Source: Adiantum capillus-veneris (taxonomy: Eukaryota > Streptophyta > Polypodiopsida > Polypodiales > Pteridaceae). From it: DNA of 64,000 bases. Positions 54,100 to 62,990 of this stretch are shown here, in pieces. The stretch is taken from assembly GCA_014529385.2 (NCBI GenBank), contig CM043956.1, positions 62,504,120 through 62,568,119 of the forward strand, given 5' to 3'. Each line of letters starts with the position of its first letter. Position 1 is the stretch's first letter. The translations under genes and the position numbers were made by a program. Below the pieces are notes generated by a model. That model had not been told where the DNA came from. It did not search any database and was given only the letters and a program-made list of their open reading frames with translations.

Positions 54100-55442
54100 C
54101 TCGCTATGTCAATGCATCAAGCATACACTCTCCCCATGATGCAAAGTCTGACCCATCAAACATGCACATTTCGGAGAGATCATAATGTTAACGATCACTT
54201 GTCTCTGCCATGAGCATAATGTAGCAAACTAGAAAGAAAAATCAATGTCTCAACACCTGCCAACTGTCCAAGAATATGTCAAAATCACGATGCGAAATCT
54301 GTGAGCATAAAGCTCCCACAAATGGCAATGATGCAAATTACAAATGCCAAGTGTACGAGGCTCCTGTAGAGTAAACCAAGCTCCTGTATGGCTGTAAAAT
54401 ATGGCTACAAATCAGCCCCAAAATTAAGCTCTTAAACAGCTGCATAAACAATTCACAAACGTGTCCCAGATCAGCCTACAACTGAGCCATACATGGACAC
54501 CTGCAAAGAGGAAACAATGGCTGAAAATTCAGCGCCCAAATAAGCTCTCAACCTGCCTATAAACTTGTAAACCTGTAGCTGAAACCTGCTGAAAAACCTT
54601 AAGCCATTAGTGCTCGAATCCGGCTACCTAGCTCGTAGCCACACAAGCATACATCAAAATATTCACTCCTGTGAGTGTGCCAAGATAACTGTACGCCTGT
54701 CAAACCATGAGCTAATCACCAAGTCCACACAGTGCGGTATCGATGCATACATGCACTAAGCTCCCACCTGCAGAGAACACCGCACGTAATCACTGAGTGC
54801 AATCGCAATCACAACCTGGATCACATCAACTTATGCGCATAAAACTCTTGGGAAAATTTCGCCAGAGTTTCGACTCACAATGGCTATCAACACAAAATAA
54901 CCATTGCTTGCAAGCTCAATACAATGAGCAATCAATGCGCATCAAATTACACTCAACATACATGCATAAGCTCTGCAAACCTGTGTCCACAAATGCTCAC
55001 AAAGAGTACCACATGTGACCATACATATCATCCACAACCAACCTCTGCTCTTTCTCACAAGATCTACTGCTCACCACATAAGCATACATAGAGCATTACT
55101 CACTCAAAGACCATGTATGCAAGCCACAACACTGCAGAAGAACCACTCAACTGCAACTTGCAACACCTGTGGGAGTACTAGACTCAACCTGTACCTGGGA
55201 GTCAAACCCGATCTTGTAACACCTGCAAATGCTCACAATCAAGCAAATCAAACCAATCCACCTCCTGCTTGCCAATCTACACAAGACGGGTTTCTTTGCG
55301 GCTGAAACCTATCTTCTGATGTAGTGCTCATAACGAAATTATGAGGGCATAAACAACTTCGAAAGGGGGGTAAAACCTCAGGTTGCCTACTGGAAATGCT
55401 CCCGGAACGCCGAGTATGAATTACGCAAAAACGCACTGAACT
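54100..55442 (-). other. Leader region of element B
   Basis: About 1.3 kb without a supported ORF between the primer site and Gag. Holds blocks shared with the element A leader: 54832-54875 (GAAAATTTCGCCAGAGTTT on +) and 55130-55205 (CTGTGGGAGTACTAGACTCA on +). Confidence 0.6.
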
Positions 55443-55456
55443 TGGCTATGATACCA
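55443..55456 (-). other. Primer-binding site of element B
   Basis: On the - strand TGGTATCATAGCCA two bases after the 5' LTR, matching initiator-Met tRNA with one difference from TGGTATCAGAGCC. Confidence 0.9.
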
Positions 55457-55458
55457 AT

Positions 55459-55636
55459 TGAAGGAACTGTGCAAGAGAGAAGAGGAAGGAGAAGAGCACA
55501 CGACACACAGATATGGGTGGGGAGACTCAATCAGTGAGCAACCCCCTATACACTTATGCTATGTATAAGGTATACAAGTTAGTGGACGCTCAAACTCTGG
55601 GCGGCCAGGCAAGGTACAGGCGCCCATACCCCAACA
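55459..55636 (-). repeat. 5' LTR of element B
   Basis: 178 bp, direct repeat of 52144-52322. TGTTGGGGTATGGGCGCC at its - strand start. Confidence 0.9.
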
Positions 55637-55866
55637 TTGTTCACTTAATAATCACATGACTATCACATGAGTGCAATAGAAGGGGTTATCAAATTTCTTT
55701 TTTCTCATATTTTTACATACGGAAGGGCACCATAAAATGGATTTGGGAAAAAAAATTACAGATTGAGAAAAGAAAAAGGGTATATTTCATTTTTCAAAAA
55801 TTTATAGATAAGGAGTTAAAAAAATAGTCATTGAATGCACATGCTATACATAATTTATACATAGTG

Positions 55867-55882
55867 CCCCCCCCCCCCCCCC
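55867..55882. repeat. Poly(C) run, 16 nt
   Basis: Uninterrupted C just before the Copia-3 relic. Confidence 0.9.
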
Positions 55883-55945
55883 GGGTTGAGCGATTTCTTT
55901 ATATGGAAAGAGAAAACCTAGGATGCACTAGACCAAAAGGGACAA

Positions 55946-56287
55946 TTGAAGCTAACCTCTGAGCACCAAGAAGACAATGGCCATACTGATATGCAATGGA
56001 AGACTCTTGATGTCAAAGGTAAGTCCACTATATATATACACCTTGCAAATTATATGTATTTCATTGTAGTGTCTATGGGGCAAGCTATGAATACATATGA
56101 GAGAAAAAGCGCACATAACAAGATGTCCTTAATGAAGAAGCTCTTCGAGCTTTCTATGAAAGATGGTGATATAGTTTATAAGCACTTGAATGCATTCAAT
56201 GTACTTTTTCATAAATTGACATCACAAGGACTTGAATGCATTCAACGTACGTTTCCATCACTTGACATCACAAGGACACAATTCTGA
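55946..56287 (+). pseudogene. Copia-3 Gag remnant
   Basis: 113 residues of a UBN2-type Gag: MQWKTLDVKGKSTIYIHLAN, AHNKMSLMKKLFELSMKDGD, HLNAFNVLFHKLTSQGL. A 46-bp tandem duplication (56184-56229 and 56230-56275) shifts the frame and stops it at 56285. Confidence 0.8.
56184..56275 (+). repeat. 46-bp tandem duplication in Copia-3 gag
   Basis: Two units beginning ACTTGAATGCATTCAA. 46 is not a multiple of 3, so the duplication itself breaks gag. Confidence 0.9.
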
Positions 56288-56804
56288 CAACGAAATATGG
56301 TGCATCTTATTATTGTGCTCTTTACCCTCTTCATGGGATACATTTTGCATAGAAATTAGGAACTTTGGGCTTGTTGGCCTATGATATTGTAGTTTCCAGT
56401 CTTCTCAGTGAAGAGATATGCAAGAAGTCCATGGACCTTGCAAAGCAAGGTAATGCATTTATTGTTGGTAGCAAAGGTCAAAGAGGTTGCACTCATAACT
56501 GTGCCAAAATTAAGGATTGTAGGAATTCTTGTAACAAATCTAGAGGTTCTTTACACAATGTTTAGTGCTAGCATTTCCACAAGAAAGGACATTTAAAGGA
56601 ATATCACCATGCATGGCAAAGAGACAAGAAAAAGTCTCAAGATAGCAAGAAATCTTACAATGATGATGGCGAGGACAAAGCTAACATTGAGGAGCTAGAG
56701 TCTCCTAAGAGTGCAGATGTGCATAAGGTCCAAAATTCTTCATATGTTCTAGTCTCTATATCAAAACTATGCTTTTGTTGCACAAGATGCTAGCTTTGAT
56801 TAGA

Positions 56805-57110
56805 ATTGGGTCATAGATTTTGGAGCCAATTTCCATGTAACACCTCATAGAGAATGGTTCTCTAGGTATGCACATACTCGTGGTAAAGTGAAGGTCAATG
56901 ATGCCTATGAGCTTGAGATACATGGTGCTCAAAACATCAAGCTAGTTATACATAATGGCATGGAATTCATAGCCAAGAATGTCAGACATGTTCCCAAGTT
57001 AGCGAAGAGTTTGATATTTTCTAGTCATCTTGATGACTTGGGTTAAATGGAAACCTATGAGAATGGTTCATGGTCAATTAGTAAGGGAAATCTTGTGATT
57101 CTCAGGGGTT
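56805..57110 (+). pseudogene. Copia-3 protease remnant
   Basis: Reads NWVIDFGANFHVTPHREWFS (the DSG active site is DFG), then VKVNDAYELEIHGAQNIKL and AKNVRHVPKLAKSLIFSSHL. A stop follows HLDDLG. The Asp remains but Ser/Thr of the triad is Phe, so it is inactive. Confidence 0.75.
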
Positions 57111-57179
57111 AGAATCATGGAGTGGCCCCATGGAATCCAAAATCTACTTCATAAATATTCCCAAGGGTTGAATAGTGGT

Positions 57180-57300
57180 CAGAGGTGTTATGTATGTTGT
57201 TGTAGGTCATCCCATTTTTTGGCAAGTATCACATGCCTTGCAAAAAGCTCTTACATCTGATATCATACTCTACCATTGTAAACCAACTTGAAGAATTTTC
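57180..57300 (-). pseudogene. Gypsy-3 integrase zinc-binding remnant
   Basis: SDVRAFCKACDTCQKMG, the second half of the integrase HHCC motif, followed on the - strand by PLTTIQPLGIFMK, the start of the core domain. Confidence 0.7.
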
Positions 57301-57505
57301 TTGTAAGTGATGCCAGTAGAAAAGTGCCCTCCTGATCTCCTAGTGTAAGCTTCAATAATAATCTACATCCTTCTTTGCATAGGTACACATCTATTGGACT
57401 ATGACCAATCATCTTGTATTCCACCATATTGAAGGAAATCATACACATACTACCACTCTAGATATGGATCCTCCATAGTCATTGTCTGAAACAATTTAGT
57501 ATCTA

Positions 57506-57751
57506 CTAGTTCATCTCTTTAGGATGTTGATGAGATACCTTCCATGCTTTTGGATAGGAAGTCTGCAACATAGTGAGTGTGGTTAAGATCTTAAAATCAA
57601 ATTCTAGAAGGAAAATTAACCATTTGATTAATCTTCCTTGGATGACAACCTTATTAATCGGACAAAGCAAAACTTGATTATCAACATAGAAGGGAAAAAT
57701 TTTCCCCAGCAAATAATGTCTAAACTTTTTTGCATTGAAAACCATTCCCAA
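57506..57751 (-). pseudogene. Gypsy-3 RNase H remnant
   Basis: AKKFRHYLLGKIFPFYVDNQ followed by LIKWLIFLLEFDF, the C-terminal half of a Gypsy RNase H domain. Confidence 0.75.
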
Positions 57752-58000
57752 TGCCTCCCTTTCAATGGTTGAATACCCTTGCTCTGCTTTATTGAATCTC
57801 CAACTAGCAAGATATACTAGCTAACCCATTTGTCTATGTGGTGGAGCTAAAATAACACCCATTTCCATACATGAGGTATCAACATGTACATGAAAAGTAA
57901 CATCCCATTTTGGCTAGTAAAGTATTGTCTTGGTGCTAATAATAACTATTTTTAGATTTGAAATTTTGTTTCACATTCAAGAGACCAAATGAACTTAATT

Positions 58001-58219
58001 CCTTTTTGGGTGAGTTCATATAATCGAAGAGCCTCAGATACATATGAATGAACCTCAAATAAAAATTGATGTAGCCCAACGATGAGTTCAGCTCATATAC
58101 ATTTGACTCCTTTTTGTGTGAGTTCATATAATGGAAGAGGCTAAGATACAAACATATGAATGAACCTCAAATAAAAATCAATGTAACCCAAAATTGAGTT
58201 AAGCTCATAAACATTTGTT
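58001..58219 (-). repeat. 108-bp tandem duplication of the RT connection region
   Basis: Copies 58001-58108 and 58109-58219. Each encodes on the - strand a version of VYELNSSLGYINFYLRFIH plus a LYDLTKKG-like end. 108 bp is 36 codons, so the duplication is in frame. Confidence 0.9.
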
Positions 58220-58233
58220 GGCTCTCTAGCTTG

Positions 58234-58914
58234 CTAAACACTTTGAGTCTTTTCATCAACCATCTCAATTCTATTTTTGGAAACCACATGACCAAGTAGC
58301 TTTCCCTTCCATACCATGAATATTGATTTGAAGGATTCAGTGGATCCTCTTTTCCCTACATCTTGAAATACCATCTCTAGGAATAGTAGGTGAATCTTTT
58401 CAAAAGAATATATGGTGAAATCATCCACAAAGATTGCGAAAAAATTATGCAAGAACGCATTGAATATTTCCATCATACATCTCTAAAAAGTTGATGGAGC
58501 ATTGCATAAACCAAATGGAATAACCAAATTCATGAATGCTCCCATTCATTTAGAAAGTCATTTTGGCTCCATATTTTGATGCAATCTTTAGGTGGTTATA
58601 TCCACTATAGTCATCTAGAAAGTTGTACATGATGTGCTTGCAATCTCACCGAGCATCATATCTATGATTGGTAGTAAAAATTGGTCTTTGATGGTCTGAG
58701 CAATCAATTTTTGTAATCCACGCATACTCTTAAATTTTCCATTTTTCTTTGGGACCACCACTTCGTTGCTCACCACCTCTATGTTTAGCCTTGCCTTTAG
58801 AAGGTTGTTTATATGTTCTTTGACCGTCTTAGCATAGTTTGGATTCATTCTATATCTTTGAAATTTGATTGTCCTATCATCCGGGTTAAGTGGTATTCTA
58901 TGCTGACAAACCAT
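58234..58914 (-). pseudogene. Gypsy-3 reverse transcriptase remnant
   Basis: N-terminal part 58615-58914 (KFQRYRMNPNYAKTVKEHIN, VVVPKKNGK, AQTIKDQFLLPIIDMML), catalytic part 58234-58476 (FAIFVDDFTIYS). The frame is interrupted at 58480-58610. The two catalytic Asp are present, but the gene is broken. Confidence 0.8.
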
Positions 58915-59197
58915 AGGATTGACTCCTTTCAGGTTTGTATGCTCCCAGGAAAAGATATATAAATATTTTTTTTAAATCTATCTTTTATTTTCTTTAATCT
59001 CTCACCTTAGATGTTTGTTAATCATTATCATCTTTGGATCTAATTCTAAGCCTAGGTTCTATTCCTCTACTTCCTATTCATGTGGGAATAACAAGTCCGA
59101 CGTCCTATCCCCTTTTCTTGTAGCTAAGGATTCAACTCCTTTCTTTGTCAAAATCCCAGCTAAATATTCAATATCATGTGTATTTGAACTGTTTTTA

Positions 59198-59357
59198 GAA
59201 TTCTTCTTCATATAGTGCCTGACCTACACCATGTGGTATTCTTGTACTTTGATTCTTGAACTCCATATTACCTCTAAGAATCCTTCTTCATATACTACCT
59301 AACCTACACCATGTGGTATTCTTGTACCTTGATTCTTGAACTCTGTATTACCTTTAT
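59198..59357. repeat. 80-bp tandem duplication
   Basis: Units starting GAATTCTTCTTCATATA at 59198 and GAATCCTTCTTCATATA at 59278. Both contain ACACCATGTGGTATTCTTGT. Confidence 0.9.
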
Positions 59358-59628
59358 CTTATATGGTCCTCCCCATTGTATTCTCATCTAAGGTTTCCAC
59401 AAGTATCTGATGATCTTTGTCATTCAAAATAATTGGTATCTCCCATTGACTAGATTTGGTGAAGCTATTCAACTATTGTTCTTGTTGTTTCCATGCCTCC
59501 TATTGATCTAGCAATACCACGTTCAAATCTATTTTAGTAATAGGGAAGATGTTCAGTGAGGCTAGCATTCATTCTATCTTTTTGGTCCCATATTTTGTAC
59601 ATAATTCCTCTAGTCACATGGCTCTTTT

Positions 59629-59811
59629 CTAGCTATTGATGTTGCTTTTCCTAATCTGGATCCGTTTGTTTGGTCCTTGTATGGTCAATGATTGGCCAAT
59701 GTAGTCATATATTGCCCTTGCATTTTTTAGCCAAGGTCTTCCCATCAACATGTTGTAGGCACCATGTACGTCCATTACATGAAAGCTAGTTTTAAACTTC
59801 TTGGAGCCCAC
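59629..59811 (-). pseudogene. Gypsy-3 protease C-terminal remnant
   Basis: FHVMDVHGAYNMLMGRPWL resembles the end of plant Gypsy protease (..YNLLLGRPWI..). The active-site half is not readable upstream. Confidence 0.6.
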
Positions 59812-60223
59812 CTTGATCTATAAATTATCAATTAAGCCACTAGCTCGTACTATCCTTTGATCTATCATGGCTCATTCTTATTTTGAAAGATGCAAGTTTT
59901 ATTTCAGTGATTTGTAATTTTTGTTTGATATGCTCTCCTAGTATATTCACTCCAGAGTACCCATCCACAATGACCTGACAGTGGCTCCCACTATTTTATC
60001 AACTTGTAGTCAATTTGAATGACTGATACATCATCGTCCTTAATATCATAGAGGCGTTCTTCCCCTTCTTGAAGGGATGAATTCTAATCTTATAGTCATT
60101 CCACAAAGCTTTACAATAGGTACACTCGAAACACTCATTAGACCAATGTTCTTTGTATTTTCATTTTTTACACTAGGTCTCTACTTTCCCCATTGGAGGT
60201 CTAGTCCTAGAGATTTCAAAGAT

Positions 60224-60690
60224 CTACTCGGACACTTCCACAATATTTCTACGTAGTGCTCCCTTCTTCTTGCTCTTGGATGCTGTTGAAAAATCTGCAT
60301 CCATAGACTCATTGGAACTAAAACCTACTTTTCCTTTGTGGCCCTTCTCCTTATTGGCTTGTTGTTCCATTTTCAGAGCTCTTTGCATCAGATCGTTACA
60401 TTTTATGGTAGGTGTTGGCACTTCCTTTTCTCTGAGATTCTTGCTTCTAAACCCACTCAAAAACCAATCATGCATATGATTCTATGAGGGTGGCTCGTTT
60501 ATTTGTCTAGCCAGTTGTGACTGAAAGCTTACCTTGCCTTATTTTATCCAAAACTCACAAAGGATATCCTCATCCCCTCGGTTTTCATTCTATTCTAGCA
60601 AGAGGTCTTTCTTCAGCTTGTTGTATGTTCTCAGCTTGCAAGCTAGATAATGATAGTACCATTTGAATGTGGCATCATTTAGAATTTGTG
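60224..60690 (-). pseudogene. Gypsy-3 Gag remnant
   Basis: FKWYYHYLACKLRTYNKLKK near 60600-60665 matches the retrotransposon Gag core. The later frame 60224-60475 holds FLSGFRSKNLREKE and a Lys-rich linker. Stops separate the parts. Confidence 0.65.
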
Positions 60691-61050
60691 ACTAGGCTTA
60701 TTGTGGGGTCTATTCATAGGTATATGGACTAGGCTTTGACTGATCAGAGTAGTCATACATTGTCGAGTACCTTGTGATAACTCCATCGAGTAAGTCGAAT
60801 GCCTTCTAGGTAAATACTCAGAGATAACCTCTCATCCAAGGCATATGTAAGGGCTGGTTTTCACCTTCTACAGACATAGCCATCATCAAGATTTTTGTAC
60901 TTAAGAGGATAGGAAGAAAGGGTTCTTGCTAGTTCTCTTGTTTGGAAGTTTTTGTGTGTTTGTGAATGGTTTTGGGTCAAAAATTTGATGTCCATGAGAC
61001 TATTGTTACCATATACATGTGGTAGTTGATGTGTCATTAGGAAATTTTGG
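60691..61050. repeat. Relic repeat block and Copia-type LTR tip
   Basis: 60691-60999 matches blocks at 45.9-46.6 kb. From 61004 the sequence TGTTACCATATACATGTG matches the first 18 bases of the Copia-2 LTR (25101), and similarity fades within about 45 bp. Confidence 0.5.
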
Positions 61051-61388
61051 AGGTCATTTGGAGGGCCATATGAAAGAGAGAGAAAAATAGAGCGCGTCCA
61101 ATGAGCAAGAGGGCTACGTTACATAGGAAAGTACGTGGAAAGACTCAAAAAATAGGAAAATACCCTAAAAACTTTCATGAATCTAGGATTGTGGCATTGT
61201 AAATTCCTTGCTTTTACCGATCTGTTAGGTGCATGTGTGGTCCCACTGCTGATATTCTCTTATTGTCATTAACGTACTGGAGGGTGACCATTAAGCCCGC
61301 ACAAGATATTGGAATTCTAAAACACTTTCCCTCCATTAGAATGCTTTCAAAGTGAATCTCCCTCCACTAAAGATTTTCTCTGAGAGCT

Positions 61389-62790
61389 ATGGCTTCCACG
61401 TCTTCTCACCCAAGAAGCTCTAGATGTTTATGGTCTCTCACACCAACTACCAACAGCTGCACTTTGCCTAGAAGGCCAAGTAGTAGCATATCCTCAATTA
61501 CAATATCAACTTCAATAAGTGCAGAGAACCAATGGGTTGGACAAAGGATAAACAAAGGTTCATGGGTCCTCATGCAACCAAGAAGACCCAAGAGGTCTAG
61601 TGCTATCAATGTTTACCGCTCAGCATGGAAGGCCAGAGTGTTGGATTTCAAAGTTGAAATCGGCAAAAGATCTGTAAAGGAAGTTCTTGTTCAGCATGTG
61701 TTTACCCATCCAGACGTGATAGCAAACGGTGGAAATGTGTCAGATATACATCAACCACGTTGTAATTGTAAGTATTCTTGACATCTGAATTGCATTTGAT
61801 TTGTCATTTCACTTATTGATACTCTCATTATAACTTTTCTTATATATTTTGCAACGTTTATCCCTCTTCTTATGAGCAATGTCTCCATTCTTCACATCTC
61901 AACTACATTAGATTTGTCATTTTGAATTATTGATACTCTTAGTTTAACTCTTGTTATATATTTTGCAGATGTTTATCCCTCTTCTTATGAGCAATGGGAG
62001 CCTGTGGAGTGCATAATAGGCCTCTTCCTTGTTGTTCATGCCCACATTGGTTCTCTACAGTATTCAGGGAGAAGCAACAAAAGCATGGCTGATGAAGGAA
62101 TATTTTTCTATGACCACTTCTACCAACTCAACCTGGGGAATAAGAATGGCATGTTGGTGAAAGTGCCTCTACCAACCGATTCGAACACTGTGGACTGGCC
62201 AGTTCTTGAGGAAACAATGGTGGAGGCAATGCGAAGTAAGCTCTACAAGGATATATAGAGGTCTCTACGTAGCTCTATTCCCACGAAACTGGTTAGAATT
62301 GCAAACTTTTGTCCTGCTGCACTGTTCATAGAGTTGTTTCATAACTACAATATACGTGTTACGAAAACTATGTTCATGTGCAAGTCATTTCAGCAGTCAT
62401 CCTGTGACAAACTTCTTGACAGAGGATGGTATGTAAAGGAAGAGATTGGCATACAGTGCGAGGTCGCGCTTGACACTCTACTTGTCAAGTACATGATTGC
62501 AAGCCAATCACTGTTAGTGTCCTTTTGGTATATGCGATCACAAATGCTCAGAGGTAAGTACATTCCTATGGATCAGGTTTGGAAGATAATCCTGTCGTGG
62601 ATGTGGAAGTGATTGATAAAGAGCATGGCCTAATCTTCTGCAGTTGCGGCACGACATAATTGAAGAGTCAATGGACAGGGAGATTTCAGATTTTTCCTTT
62701 TTCCTAGCTGGCCGTAAGCTGATGCGGCGTAGGGAAAAAGATATTTTGTGCAAAGAGTTGGATGGTCGGATTGAAATAGTTTCAATGTAA
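61389..62790 (+). pseudogene. Unrecognised intron-containing gene or recent pseudogene
   Basis: Exon 1 is 61389-61767 (ATG at 61389; Ser-rich N-terminus that could be an organelle transit peptide). The intron 61768-61968 is GTAAGT...TTTTGCAG. Exon 2 starts at 61969 in the correct phase and reads YEQWEPVECIIGLFLVV.. to a TAG at 62256-62258, giving 222 residues. The same frame reopens at once and continues to about 62553 (PTKLVRIANFCPAALFIEL, CDKLLDRGWYVKEEIG). A further candidate intron 62554-62643 (GTAAGT...CTGCAG) precedes an open stretch to 62790 (ESMDREISDFSFFLAGRKLM), but its phase does not fit. I recognise no domain. Either the TAG is a recent nonsense mutation in a longer gene or the gene ends there. 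It converges on the HAD gene. Confidence 0.5.
61768..61968 (+). other. Intron with duplicated 3' splice region
   Basis: 201 bp. A block of about 100 bp (61782-61881) covering a polypyrimidine-like tract, acceptor and the first exon bases is repeated at 61894-61996. In the upstream copy the acceptor is TTTTGCAAC (no AG); in the downstream copy it is TTTTGCAGA. Confidence 0.75.
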
Positions 62791-62915
62791 CAGAGATTCT
62801 TGTGAACCCAAGTGTATACGAATGACATTCAATACATGAAGTTTTTTGAGCTCATTTGTCAATTGTGCTCTGTGAATATAAGTGTTCTTGAAATACATTT
62901 CTTTAGCATGTCAAA

Positions 62916-62920
<5 letters not shown>

Positions 62921-62957
<37 letters not shown>
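62921..62957. repeat. (CT)n microsatellite
   Basis: About 18 CT units between the converging 3' ends of the two flanking genes. Confidence 0.95.
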
Positions 62958-62960
<3 letters not shown>

Positions 62961-62990
62961 GTTAGGCAAGACAAAGACATGATAGAAGAG

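Larger units (their letters stand above)
52144..55636 (-). mobile_element. Element B: structurally complete non-autonomous Copia-derived element
   Basis: A 3.49-kb element on the - strand with paired LTRs (52144-52322 and 55459-55636), primer-binding site, leader, Gag piece, zinc knuckle, protease-like segment, pol tail and polypurine tract. Flanks GTGTT and TTGTT match at 4 of 5 bases, consistent with an aged 5-bp target duplication. Integrase and the RT core are absent. Same family as element A. Having both LTRs and all priming sites but no replication enzymes implies it used enzymes of a full-length relative. Confidence 0.88.
55900..57117 (+). mobile_element. Copia-3 relic: Gag, zinc knuckle, protease
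   Basis: The 5' coding part of a different Ty1/Copia element, with no LTR seen. The Gag domain, a decayed zinc knuckle (about 56571-56620, HFHKKGHLKEYHHAW with cysteines lost) and a protease (about 56805-57110) occur in the normal order. It ends at about 57117, where Gypsy-3 integrase begins in the opposite direction. Confidence 0.8.
57118..60690 (-). mobile_element. Gypsy-3 relic
   Basis: A heavily decayed Ty3/Gypsy element on the - strand: Gag (60224-60690), protease-like (59629-59811), RT (58234-58914), duplicated connection domain (57936-58219), RNase H (57506-57751) and integrase zinc motif (57180-57300). The RT motifs RMNPNYAKTVKEHINNLL and FVDDFTIYS look more like the non-chromovirus plant Gypsy groups (Tat/Athila side) than Gypsy-1 and -2. 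No clear LTR, primer site or target duplication. Confidence 0.85.
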
